Part shown: one piece after another, positions 13,701-21,554 of the stretch
How positions within the stretch are numbered: the stretch's first letter is position 1
Layout of the letters: the number at the start of each line of letters is the position of its first letter
NCBI GenBank assembly: GCA_052143575.1
Contig: JBKQSP010000043.1
Span: forward strand, 1-64,000
Length of the DNA stretch: 64,000 bases
Reading direction: 5' to 3'
Origin: JAKACA01 sp052143575
GTDB taxonomy: Bacteria > Actinomycetota > Acidimicrobiia > Acidimicrobiales > Bog-793
Program-made: the position numbers and the translations under genes
Notes under the pieces: model-generated
Database searches by the model: none
The model's input: only the letters and a program-made list of their open reading frames with translations
Told to the model about the DNA's origin: nothing

Positions 13701-14802
13701 GCGCCGCCGGCGCCCTCGATGAGGGCTCGACCTCGGAAACGAGAATGCCGCCCCCGCCCGAGCCGTGCGGGGCGGAGCCGGCCGTCCCGGTCACCGAGGT
13801 GACACCCGAGTAGGCGCCGATGATGCGAAAGGCCCCTGTGCCGGCCGTCTCGGCCGCCACCTCCACCGACCCGTCCTCGACGATCCGCGAGTACGCGCCA
13901 GAGGCGAGCAGGCCCGTGACCGGGTCGGCGGCGGCATCCGACACCCAGTCGATGACGCCGTCGGGCGTCCTCGGCACCAGCGTGGTCACGAAAAGCAGCG
14001 TGAAGAGCCCGAGGGCATGACCGCCCGAAATGGGGACGGCGGCCTCGTCGGGCGCCGGCGAGTAGATCTGCCGCAGCGTGACGCCGCCTTTTAGGTCCTC
14101 TTCGTAGGCGGCCCGCGGGTTGGGGATCAGCCAACACGACGAGCTGAAGTCGCTCGCCTGCAGGCGCCCGAGGCGGCCCGTCGCCTCATAGGTCCCGAGT
14201 GCCGCAGCCACCGCTGCGGGGAGCCGGCGGGCAGCTGCCACCCCGGCCGGCGCGGCGCCGGCAGGGGCGCCCGTGGAGAAGTCGACAACCCTGCCGGCGC
14301 CGGCGGACGGTTCGAGGACGATCTTCCAGGAAGCCCCCGGAGCGGCCTGCTCGAACTCGAAGAGCGAGTCGGCGTGCGGGCAGGGGTTGCTGGCCGTCGG
14401 GCAGCCCGCCGGCGGCGGGAGGGGCCGCGAGCTGCCGAGCGCGACGAAACGCCTCGGGTAGGCCGAGTCGCCGAGCGCCACCGTCTCGAGCACCGCCATG
14501 TCGAAGGGGGCGAAACTGCAGTCGCTCGCTGCCGCCTTTGCCGCTTCGGCATAGGAGGCGGCGTCGATGGCGAGGGCAGAGCCTGCCTCGTAGCTCTCGA
14601 GGAGACGAAGATCAAGCGACGAGTTCGCCCGGTTGTTCGTCGCCATCGTGGCCGTCACGATGGCCGCCATCTCCTTGCCCGTGAGCGGACCCCTGACGCC
14701 GCTCGTCGCCGGCGCGCTCGTCGTCCCCGCTCCCGGGCTCGTGCAGGCGCCGAGGGCGGCGGAGGAGGCCGCCACGGCGGCGACGAGCCAGCGCCGCCTC
14801 AC
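13687..14802 (-). CDS. Putative lipoprotein downstream of leuA
   Basis: A 371-residue protein with a short n-region (MRRRW), hydrophobic core and lipobox LGAC at ~res 17-20, then a Thr/Ser/Pro-rich linker. This predicts a membrane-anchored lipoprotein outside the cell. The mature part is rich in Ala/Gly with conserved-looking stretches (SLDLRLLESYEAGSALAIDA, FSSSCWLIPNPRAAYEEDLK, ALGLFTLLFVTTLVPRTPDG). I recognise no domain. It begins 12 bases after the leuA stop on the same strand, so it should be co-transcribed with leuA and share its leucine attenuator, although no link to leucine metabolism is evident. Confidence 0.78.
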   Translation of the reverse strand: MRRRWLVAAVAASSAALGACTSPGAGTTSAPATSGVRGPLTGKEMAAIVTATMATNNRANSSLDLRLLESYEAGSALAIDAASYAEAAKAAASDCSFAPFDMAVLETVALGDSAYPRRFVALGSSRPLPPPAGCPTASNPCPHADSLFEFEQAAPGASWKIVLEPSAGAGRVVDFSTGAPAGAAPAGVAAARRLPAAVAAALGTYEATGRLGRLQASDFSSSCWLIPNPRAAYEEDLKGGVTLRQIYSPAPDEAAVPISGGHALGLFTLLFVTTLVPRTPDGVIDWVSDAAADPVTGLLASGAYSRIVEDGSVEVAAETAGTGAFRIIGAYSGVTSVTGTAGSAPHGSGGGGILVSEVEPSSRAPAALSRR

Positions 14803-14814
14803 CGGCTCACCACC

Positions 14815-16380
14815 TCAGGGGCCGACCTCGGTCCGTGGGCTGACGACGGCGGCGGCGCGTGCCCGCACGACACGGTTGGCCGCCGCCAGGTAGGCGCGGG
14901 CGGCGGCTTCGACGACGTCGGTCGACAGTCCACGACCGGACACTCTTATGCCGTCGGACTCGAGTTGCACGACGACGTCACCGAGAGCGTCGATACCGCC
15001 GGTCACCGACGACACGTTGAAGTCCGTGAGGCGCGCCTCGATGCCCGTCGCCTCCTTGATCGCCCGGCAGGCGGCATCGATCATGCCGTCGCCGTCCGCC
15101 GTCGCCTCCGATCTGCGGCCGTCGCGAGTCACCACGACTCTCGCCTTCGGCACCCCGACGGTGCCGCCGCGGACCTCGAGGACCTCCAAGGCGAAACCCG
15201 CCTCGACGGCTGTGCCCACCTCTTCCGCCACGATCGCCTCGAGGTCGGCGTCGGTCAGCTGCACCTTGCGGTCGGCCAGCTCCTTGAAGCGGGAGAAGGC
15301 GGCGTTGAGGGCGTCGCCCCGGACCGTGATGCCGAGCTTGGCGAGGGTTTCGGAGAAGGCGTGGCGCCCGGAGTGCTTGCCGAGCACGATCTGGCTGCCG
15401 ATCTGGCCGACGGAGGCGGCGTCGATGATCTCGTAGGTGGATCGCTCGGCAAGGACGCCGTGCTGGTGGATGCCGGACTCGTGAGCGAAGGCGTTCTTGC
15501 CCACGACGGCCTTGTTCCACTGCACCTGGTAGCCCGTGAGGCGGGAGACGAGCCGGCTCGTGCGGGCCAGCTCCTCCGTGCGCACGGTCGTGTTCGCCTC
15601 GAACATGTCCGGTCGGATTCTCAGCGCCATGACGACCTCTTCGAGAGCGGCGTTGCCAGCTCGCTCCCCGAGCCCGTTCACGCACACCTCGACCTGGCGG
15701 GCGCCGGCCTTCACGCCGGACAAGCTGTTGGCGACGGCGAGGCCGAGATCGTTGTGGCAGTGCGTCGACAGGACGTAGTCACCCGAGATCTCCTTGCGGA
15801 CATGCGAGATGAGATCCCCGAAGTCCCAGGGGATGCCGTAGCCGACCGTGTCGGGGATGTTGAGCGTCGTGGCACCCGCCTCCACGGAGGCGGCCAGCAC
15901 CTCGAGCATGAAGTCGAGCGGCGTCCGGGTGGCGTCCTGCGGGGAGAACTCGACGTCGTCGGTGTGCTGGCGGGCGCGGCCGACGCCCTGCCGCACCTCG
16001 GCGAGCACCTGGGCGGGCGTCATCTTGAGCATGTGCTCCATGTGGCTCGGGCTCGTCGAGATGAAGACGTGGATGCGGGAGTGCTCGGCCTCGCGCAAGG
16101 CCTCGTAGCAGCGGTCGACGTCGGCAAGCTGCGTGCGGGAGAGGGCGGCGATCACCGGACCTTGCACCGAGCGGGCGATGGCCTGCACAGCCTCGAAGTC
16201 CCCCTGGCTGGCGACTGGGAACCCGGCCTCGATGTAGTCGACGCCGAGGCGGGCCAGTTGCTCGGCGATCTCGAGCTTCTCGGCGGCGTCGAGGGAGATG
16301 CCCGGTGACTGCTCGCCGTCACGCAGCGTCGTGTCGAAGATCACGACCTTCTCGTTCGTCTCTTGCGCCGTGGTCGTCAT
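14815..16380 (-). CDS. leuA: 2-isopropylmalate synthase
   Basis: The first committed enzyme of leucine synthesis (2-ketoisovalerate + acetyl-CoA). Start at ATG 16378-16380 (MTTTAQETNEKVVIFDTTLR) behind AGGAAGG; the longer open frame upstream is the leader region. The protein is 521 aa: a TIM-barrel with IFDTTLRDGEQSPGISLDAA, metal-binding LSTHCHNDLGLAVANSLSGV and NGLGERAGNAALEEV, then GIHQHGVLAERSTYEI. A C-terminal LeuA regulatory domain (from ~res 395) binds leucine for feedback inhibition. It is preceded by a Leu-codon leader and attenuator and followed after 12 bases by a lipoprotein gene. It is the long actinobacterial/bacterial LeuA form, not homocitrate synthase. Confidence 0.95.
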   Translation of the reverse strand: MTTTAQETNEKVVIFDTTLRDGEQSPGISLDAAEKLEIAEQLARLGVDYIEAGFPVASQGDFEAVQAIARSVQGPVIAALSRTQLADVDRCYEALREAEHSRIHVFISTSPSHMEHMLKMTPAQVLAEVRQGVGRARQHTDDVEFSPQDATRTPLDFMLEVLAASVEAGATTLNIPDTVGYGIPWDFGDLISHVRKEISGDYVLSTHCHNDLGLAVANSLSGVKAGARQVEVCVNGLGERAGNAALEEVVMALRIRPDMFEANTTVRTEELARTSRLVSRLTGYQVQWNKAVVGKNAFAHESGIHQHGVLAERSTYEIIDAASVGQIGSQIVLGKHSGRHAFSETLAKLGITVRGDALNAAFSRFKELADRKVQLTDADLEAIVAEEVGTAVEAGFALEVLEVRGGTVGVPKARVVVTRDGRRSEATADGDGMIDAACRAIKEATGIEARLTDFNVSSVTGGIDALGDVVVQLESDGIRVSGRGLSTDVVEAAARAYLAAANRVVRARAAAVVSPRTEVGP

Positions 16381-16447
16381 CGCCGGGCCTTCCTGTGTTC
16401 GTGAGTTGGGTGGTGGGTGTGTGCGGGTGGAACCGAATCGGGCCAAC

Positions 16448-16479
16448 AAAAAACCTCCTGGCCGTTCGGGCACAGGAGG
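16448..16479 (-). terminator. Attenuator terminator of leuA
   Basis: CCTCCTG pairs perfectly with CAGGAGG, extended inwards by GCC/GGC after a one-base bulge, and is followed directly by TTTTTT. It lies 30 bases past the leader stop and 67 bases before the leuA start. The AGGAGG of its 3' arm is also complementary to CCTCCT within the leader's Leu codons. Confidence 0.9.
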
Positions 16480-16483
16480 CGGT

Positions 16484-16508
16484 GGCAAGCGCGGGTTGGG
16501 CGCTTGCC
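16484..16508 (-). promoter_or_regulatory. Leader hairpin after the leuA leader peptide
   Basis: GGCAAGCGC and GCGCTTGCC form a perfect 9-bp stem with a 7-base loop, starting two bases after the TGA of the leader ORF. It is equivalent in position to the hairpins in the leuB and ilvB leaders. Confidence 0.82.
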
Positions 16509-16509
16509 G

Positions 16510-16542
16510 TCAGGTAAGAAGGAGGATCCAGGTGCGCGTCAT
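16510..16542 (-). CDS. Leucine leader peptide of leuA
   Basis: A 10-codon ORF (ATG to TGA) encoding MTRTWILLLT, with three consecutive Leu codons CTC CTT CTT preceded by Ile. CTT is uncommon in neighbouring genes, where CTC and CTG dominate. It is followed by a hairpin and an intrinsic terminator ahead of leuA. Leader-peptide attenuation of leuA is known in other Actinobacteria; this instance is read directly from the sequence. Confidence 0.87.
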   Translation of the reverse strand: MTRTWILLLT

Positions 16543-16551
16543 CTCACCGCC

Positions 16552-16580
16552 AGTGTGGCGACTGCGGAGGGCTCCGTCAA
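16552..16580 (-). promoter_or_regulatory. Promoter of leuA
   Basis: TTGACG (16575-16580) and CACACT (16552-16557) are spaced by 17 bases on the minus strand. The leader ATG begins 10 bases after the -10 box, leaving at most a few untranslated bases. It lies just downstream of the stop of the ABC permease gene at 16586, so the leader promoter interrupts two same-strand operons. Confidence 0.8.
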
Positions 16581-16585
16581 GCCGG

Positions 16586-17473
16586 TCACCCTTTGACCGC
16601 TCCCGTCGTGAGACCGCGCACGAGCGAGCGCTGAAAGATGAGCAGCACCACGAAGATCGGCAGCGCCGCCAGGATCGTGCCGGCCGCCCGCACCCCGATG
16701 TCGGAGAAGCTCGTGCCGACGAGTTCGCGCAGACCGATCTGGACCGTATCCACGGTGCCGGCCGGCTGCACGATGAGCGGCCACAAGTACTGGTTCCAGG
16801 CGCCGAGGAAGGCGAACACCCCGAAGGCGCCGATGACGGGCGTGCTGAGCGGGAGCACGACGCGCGTCAGGTAGGTGACATGACCGAGTCCGTCGAGGGT
16901 GGCGGCATCGCGCAGCTCAGTGGGCAGCTGGCGGAACGACTGGCGGAACAAGAAGATGCCGACGCCGCTCGCCATGAACGGGACGATGAGGGCCGGGAAG
17001 GAGTTCAGCCAGCCGAAGGCGGCGATCGTCTGGTAGTTCGGGATGATCGTGACCTCCGCCGGCACCATCAAGCTGGCGAGGCACGCCCCGAACAGCAAAC
17101 GTTTGAAGGGGAAGCGCACGAACGTGAAGGCGTAGGCGGCGAGCACGGACGTGATGAGGACGGCGATCGTGATGCTGATGGACTGGATGGCGCTGTTGCG
17201 CAGGTAGAGACCGAGATGCCCGGTGTTGAAGGCGTTGGAGTAGTTCGACCAGAGCGGGCTCGGCGGGTACAGCAGGGGCGGCCGTCGGGCGACCTGGGGG
17301 GCGCTCAGCAGCGACGTCACGACCGTCATGTAGATCGGGAAGAGGACGACGAGGGCGACGGCGGCGAGCAGCGCGTAGCGCAGGACGGCACGCAGGCGGC
17401 TTCGATGCGCCACGGGCACGACGGCCCAACCGCCGCTCAGCACGCCGGAGAACTCAGCGTCCGGCGCCGGCAT
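16586..17473 (-). CDS. Sugar ABC transporter permease (UgpE/MalG type)
   Basis: A 295-residue inner-membrane protein with about six hydrophobic segments, the first at ALLAAVALVVLFPIYMTVVT. It carries the cytoplasmic EAA loop ELRDAATLDGLGHVTYLTRV, which contacts the ATPase. The sequence follows the second-permease pattern of carbohydrate uptake class 1 importers. Its start overlaps the preceding permease gene by 20 bases. It is the last gene of the binding protein-ATPase-permease-permease operon; the leuA promoter begins only a few bases after its stop. Confidence 0.92.
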   Translation of the reverse strand: MPAPDAEFSGVLSGGWAVVPVAHRSRLRAVLRYALLAAVALVVLFPIYMTVVTSLLSAPQVARRPPLLYPPSPLWSNYSNAFNTGHLGLYLRNSAIQSISITIAVLITSVLAAYAFTFVRFPFKRLLFGACLASLMVPAEVTIIPNYQTIAAFGWLNSFPALIVPFMASGVGIFLFRQSFRQLPTELRDAATLDGLGHVTYLTRVVLPLSTPVIGAFGVFAFLGAWNQYLWPLIVQPAGTVDTVQIGLRELVGTSFSDIGVRAAGTILAALPIFVVLLIFQRSLVRGLTTGAVKG

Positions 17474-18344
17474 AGTAGACCCTCCGTTGCAACACGAGGA
17501 ACTGCAGGCCCGTCAGCACGAGCAGGATGGCGAACAGGGCGATGGCCATGACGGCGCCCGTCCCGGGGTTGCTGTTCTGGAAGACGTTCTCGTAGATGTC
17601 GTACAGGACCGTCGTCGTGTGGTTCTCGGGGCCACCGAGCGTGAGGATGTCGATCTGGCCGAACGCCTGGAAACCGCCGATGATCCCGATGACGCCGACG
17701 AAGAACAGCTGCGGCGAGAGCAACGGGAACGTCACCCGCCAGAAGCTCGCCGTCGGGCTCGACCCGTCCACGGCGGCCGCTTCGAGCAGCTCGTCGGGCA
17801 CGGACTGGAGGGCGGCGCTCATGAGGATGAACGTAAAGCCGAGGTTCTGCCAGATCGTCGTGAGGGCGACAGCTGGTAGCGCCCACGTCGGGCTGTTGAG
17901 GATGCCGGCGCCACCGGTCTGACCGAACCAGTAGGAGAGCAAGCCCACCTGCGGGTCGAGGAGCGTGAAGAAGATCACTGAGGCGACCGCCACCGAGGTG
18001 GCGATCGTCGAGGAGAAGATCGTGCGGAACACCCGGATGCCGGCGAGCTTCTTGTGGGCGAGCACCGCCATGCCGAGGCCGAGGGCGATGCCGAGCGGCA
18101 TCGTGAAGAGGATGAACAGCACGGTGCGCCAGAGGTCCCCGAGGAACTCAGAGGACCCCAGCACGCTCGAGTACTGCGAGAAACCCACGTAGTGCGCCGG
18201 CAGGCCAGGGAACACGGGTTGGGCGTAGAACCCGAGATAGGCGGTCTTCACGAGCGGGTAGAAGACGAACAGGCCGAAGAGGCCGATGGCAGGCAGGAGG
18301 AAGGCGAACCCGGTGGCCGCCTCCTTCACCTTACGCAGCAGCAT
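17454..18344 (-). CDS. Sugar ABC transporter permease (UgpA/MalF type)
   Basis: A 296-residue membrane protein. I start it at ATG 18342-18344 (MLLRKVKEAATGFAFLLPAI), overlapping the ATPase stop by 14 bases; the longer open frame reads out-of-frame ATPase sequence. It has six predicted transmembrane helices and the EAA motif DELLEAAAVDGSSPTASFWR. FQAFGQIDILTLGGPENHTT is typical of the first permease of glycerol-phosphate/maltose-type systems. The substrate is probably a mono- or oligosaccharide or a polyol-phosphate, which cannot be fixed from the sequence. Confidence 0.92.
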   Translation of the reverse strand: MLLRKVKEAATGFAFLLPAIGLFGLFVFYPLVKTAYLGFYAQPVFPGLPAHYVGFSQYSSVLGSSEFLGDLWRTVLFILFTMPLGIALGLGMAVLAHKKLAGIRVFRTIFSSTIATSVAVASVIFFTLLDPQVGLLSYWFGQTGGAGILNSPTWALPAVALTTIWQNLGFTFILMSAALQSVPDELLEAAAVDGSSPTASFWRVTFPLLSPQLFFVGVIGIIGGFQAFGQIDILTLGGPENHTTTVLYDIYENVFQNSNPGTGAVMAIALFAILLVLTGLQFLVLQRRVYYAGAGR

Positions 18345-19470
18345 CGACCCGCTTCCCGCTCTCGCGGTCGAACACGTGCACGATGGCGCCGTCGGCCAGC
18401 CCGAGGCGCACGGGCGTCCCGATGGCCGTCGCCGGCCCCGAGCCACCCTGGCGGACGATCACGAGCGAGCCGTCGGGCAGGCGGCAGGCGAGGTGGCGCT
18501 CGTGCCCGAGGGACTCGACGAGGCTCACCGTGGCGGTGATCGTGCCCCTCTGGGGGGCGCTTCCCGCCGCGTCGTCAGCGGTGAGATCGGCGCCGCCGGC
18601 AGCCAGGACGGCGAGGTGCTCGGGGCGGAGGCCGACGGTGACTTTCGAGCCAGGCTCGGCCGCCGGCAACGGGATCGTGCCACCGGAGACGACCGCCATC
18701 GGCGGGCCGCCCGTGCCGGCTGCCACGACCTCGGCCGCCATGAGGTTCATGGGAGGGCTGCCGATGAAGCCCGCCACGAAGACGTCCGCCGGGCGGTCGT
18801 GCACGTCCTGGGGAGCGCCCAGCTGGCGCAGGACGCCGTTGCTCATGACGGCGATGCGGTCGCCCATCGTCATCGCCTCCACCTGGTCGTGGGTGACGTA
18901 GATGACCGTCGTGCCCGTGCGCAGGTGGAGGTCGACGAGCTCGGCCCGCATCTCCACGCGCAGGCGGGCATCGAGGTTCGAGAGCGGCTCGTCCATCAAG
19001 AACGCCTTCGGGTGGCGGACGATGGCCCGCGCCAGGGCGACACGCTGGCGCTGACCGCCGGAGAGCTGCGACGGCTTGCGCTCGAGGAGCTCGCCGAGCT
19101 GGAGCGACGTCGCCGCCTCCTCGGCCACGCGCCGGCGCTCGGGAGCGGGCACGTGGCGGGCCTTCAAGGGGAACTCGATGTTGCGGCGCACGCTCAAATG
19201 GGGATAGAGGGCGTAGTTCTGAAAGACCATGGCGACGTCGCGGTCGCGCGGCTCCACGGCGGTGACGTCGGTGCCGCCGATGCGGACCGTCCCGCCCGAC
19301 GGTGCCTCGAGGCCGGCGACGATACGCAACAGGGTCGTCTTGCCACAGCCCGACGGGCCCAAGAGGACGAGAAACTCCCCCGCCATCGCAGCCAGGTCGA
19401 TCGCCGCCAGGGCGACGGTGGAGCCGAAGCGCTTCTCGACCCGCTCGAGCTCGACGCTAGCTGCGTCCAT
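18331..19470 (-). CDS. Sugar ABC transporter ATP-binding protein (MsmX/UgpC type)
   Basis: A 379-residue ATPase. Motifs in order: Walker A GPSGCGKTT (~res 38-46), Q-loop FQNYALYPHL, signature LSGGQRQRVALARAI, Walker B FLMDEPLSNLDARLR, and switch His YVTHDQVEAMTMGDRIAVMS. A C-terminal TOBE/OB regulatory region (VGLRPEHLAVLAAGG onwards) is as in the CUT1 importer group. The ATG follows the TAG of the binding-protein gene directly (TAGATG). It energises the two permeases encoded just downstream. Confidence 0.94.
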   Translation of the reverse strand: MDAASVELERVEKRFGSTVALAAIDLAAMAGEFLVLLGPSGCGKTTLLRIVAGLEAPSGGTVRIGGTDVTAVEPRDRDVAMVFQNYALYPHLSVRRNIEFPLKARHVPAPERRRVAEEAATSLQLGELLERKPSQLSGGQRQRVALARAIVRHPKAFLMDEPLSNLDARLRVEMRAELVDLHLRTGTTVIYVTHDQVEAMTMGDRIAVMSNGVLRQLGAPQDVHDRPADVFVAGFIGSPPMNLMAAEVVAAGTGGPPMAVVSGGTIPLPAAEPGSKVTVGLRPEHLAVLAAGGADLTADDAAGSAPQRGTITATVSLVESLGHERHLACRLPDGSLVIVRQGGSGPATAIGTPVRLGLADGAIVHVFDRESGKRVDAAA

Positions 19471-20916
19471 CTAGACCCGGGAGTTGTAGGACGCGATGGC
19501 GGCGTTCGACTGCGAGACGACCGATGCGAGCGCCGTGGCCGCCGAGGTGCCGTTCGACATCGCCTGCAAGCCGTTTCCGATGAACGTTTCCACCTGGTCG
19601 AGTGCACCGGCGACGGCCCCCGCCGTCGCCACGCTCGGCTGGGTGTTGAGCACCTGCTCGTAGGCGACCTTGTACTCGGGAATCCTCTTCCAGGCGGACG
19701 TGAGCGCCGGCACGCTGACGGCGGCCGTCGTGATCGGGATGTAGCCGCTGCCGAGTGACCAGGTCGCCATGGGACCGGCACCGAGGAGGAACTTGATGAA
19801 CTGCCAGGCGCCGTCCTGGCTCTCATCCGGCGAGGTCTTCACGATGTAGAGGCCTGCCCCGCCGTAGGGGACGCCGCCCGGCCCCGGCGGCGCCGGCAAG
19901 GGGGCGATCCCGAGCTTGACGTTCTTGTAGGTCCCGATGACGGTCAGCACCGTGCCGAGGGCGGCGCTCGTCTCCGTCGTCATGGCGGCCGTCCCGCCGG
20001 CGATGGCGAACAGGTTGTCGTAGGCGCCGGAGCCGTTGCCGGGTGTCGCCTGGGCGAGCTTGGACTTGTACATGTCGGCGTAGAAGCTGAACAGCTCGAG
20101 GCCGCCGGAGCCGCCGAAGGCGACCTCCGTCGCCCGTGCCGTGCGGCCGTTGCCGTTGTTGACGAGGAGGCCGCCCGCTTGCCCCGTCCAGTCCTCGAAC
20201 TCGGACGGCGTCAGCTTGAGGCTCGTGCCGTACTTGGCCGCCCCCTTCGAGACGATCGCCTCGGCGGCGCTGCGGTACTCGTCGAGGGTGGCCGGAGGCT
20301 TGCTGGGGTCGAGGCCGGCTTTCTCGAAGGTCAGCTGGTTGTAGTACAGGATCTGCGTCGACTCGTTCCAGGGCATCGCCCAGAGGACGTCCTCCACCTT
20401 GAAGAACTCGACGGCCGAGGGCAGCAGGCTCGACAGGTCGAAGCTGCTGTCGGCCGCGACGGCCGAGCCGGCCGGCACGATCGTGTCGCTGTCGATCATG
20501 ATCCGCGTGTCGATGTTCTCGATCTGGACGAGATCCGGCAGGCTGTGCGATCCGGCAGCCGCCGTGTAGGCAGTCAGCGTGTCCGAGTAGCTGGCCTGGT
20601 CGACGAGGGAGACCTTGACGTCCGACTGCGAGGCGTTGAATTGCTTCGTCAGCTTCTCGAGCGTCGTCAGGTTCGCCGACGTCATCGAGTGCCACATCGT
20701 GACCGGCACCGGTTTGTTCGTCGCCTTCGCGGCGGCTCCGAGCGGGAAGGGCGCCACCGGCGGCACGCTCGAGGTCGGTGCGCTCGTCGTCCCGGTCGTC
20801 CCTGGACTGCTGCTGCCGCTGCTGCAGGCACCGAGCGCGATGCCGGCGCCGGCCAGCCCCATGAGCTGAAGGAACCTTCGCCGGTCGACCCCTGCTGGTG
20901 CGCTGTCCTCAGTCAT
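19471..20916 (-). CDS. Sugar ABC transporter substrate-binding lipoprotein, Tat-type signal
   Basis: A 481-residue extracytoplasmic binding protein. The N-terminus has a twin-arginine-like motif (VDRRRFLQLMG) followed by a hydrophobic segment and lipobox LGAC (~res 31-34), so folded export and lipidation are likely. A Thr/Ser/Pro linker leads into a bilobal family 1 solute-binding fold (VTMWHSMTSANLTTLEKLTK, MPWNESTQILYYNQLTFEKA, GIAPLPAPPGPGGVPYGGAG, DGAWQFIKFLLG). It is the first gene of the four-gene importer operon. Ligand pocket residues resemble glycerol-phosphate/oligosaccharide binders, but the ligand is not assignable. Confidence 0.92.
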   Translation of the reverse strand: MTEDSAPAGVDRRRFLQLMGLAGAGIALGACSSGSSSPGTTGTTSAPTSSVPPVAPFPLGAAAKATNKPVPVTMWHSMTSANLTTLEKLTKQFNASQSDVKVSLVDQASYSDTLTAYTAAAGSHSLPDLVQIENIDTRIMIDSDTIVPAGSAVAADSSFDLSSLLPSAVEFFKVEDVLWAMPWNESTQILYYNQLTFEKAGLDPSKPPATLDEYRSAAEAIVSKGAAKYGTSLKLTPSEFEDWTGQAGGLLVNNGNGRTARATEVAFGGSGGLELFSFYADMYKSKLAQATPGNGSGAYDNLFAIAGGTAAMTTETSAALGTVLTVIGTYKNVKLGIAPLPAPPGPGGVPYGGAGLYIVKTSPDESQDGAWQFIKFLLGAGPMATWSLGSGYIPITTAAVSVPALTSAWKRIPEYKVAYEQVLNTQPSVATAGAVAGALDQVETFIGNGLQAMSNGTSAATALASVVSQSNAAIASYNSRV

Positions 20917-20997
20917 GTCCGTCCTCCTTTGGCGAACCCTAATGCGCCCGGGCGCAGTGCCTCGGATCGGCCGCCCCCGCAGCGACGATGGCCGTGC

Positions 20998-21504
20998 TCA
21001 CGGGTCGAGGTCGTGGGCGCGCCGGTAGCCACCCCGGTGGTGGAGGAGGGGGGTGCCGCCGGTCTCGACGCCGAGATCGAGCACTCGCCCGAGCACGAAG
21101 ACGTGATCGCCCGCCGCCGTCTCCGAGTCGAGCGCGCAGTCCACCCAGGCGACGGCTCCCTCGATGACAGGGTGGCCGGAAGGGGCGCCGTGCCAAGCCA
21201 CCCCGGCGAACTTGTCCGACTGCGAGATGGCGAACTGCCTCGACAGCTCCGCCTGGTCGGCACTGAGCACGCTCACCACGAAGGCGCCGGCCTCGGAGAT
21301 CGGTGGCCAGCTCGTCGACTTCCTGTCAACGAAGAAACCCACCAAGGGCGGCGCCAACGACACCGGCACGAAGGTCCCGACGCTGAGCCCCCGCGGCACG
21401 CCGGCGACGAGGCCCGCGACGACGGCCACGCTCGTCGGGACGTGCCCGAGGACGGAGCGGAAGCGGTCCCCCGTGATGGCCTGAGCGCTGGCAGCCTCCC
21501 CCAT
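20998..21504 (-). CDS. Flavin reductase-like FMN-binding split-barrel protein
   Basis: A 168-residue protein. Its pattern RFRSVLGHVPTSVAVVAG, GLSVGTFVPVSLAPPLVGFF, FVVSVLSADQAELSRQFAIS and DHVFVLGRVLDLGVETGGTP is that of the HpaC/flavin-reductase family. Members supply reduced FMN to two-component monooxygenases or act as oxygenase partners. No partner monooxygenase is adjacent. It is divergent from the acyl-CoA dehydrogenase at 21555, with about 50 bases between starts. Confidence 0.87.
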   Translation of the reverse strand: MGEAASAQAITGDRFRSVLGHVPTSVAVVAGLVAGVPRGLSVGTFVPVSLAPPLVGFFVDRKSTSWPPISEAGAFVVSVLSADQAELSRQFAISQSDKFAGVAWHGAPSGHPVIEGAVAWVDCALDSETAAGDHVFVLGRVLDLGVETGGTPLLHHRGGYRRAHDLDP

Positions 21505-21554
21505 GGCACAACCCTAGGCCCCGGTCTGCCGGCCGCAGCCCTATCATCCGGCGG

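Noticed and set aside
14374..16308. 644-codon plus-strand ORF opposite leuA and the lipoprotein
   Set aside because: It spans two genes on the other strand and has no recognisable domain; shadow frame.
16381..16488. 36-residue N-terminal extension of LeuA (MPPPPVPERPGG...)
   Set aside because: It would be translated from the terminator hairpin; the ATG at 16380 has a ribosome site and gives the family start.
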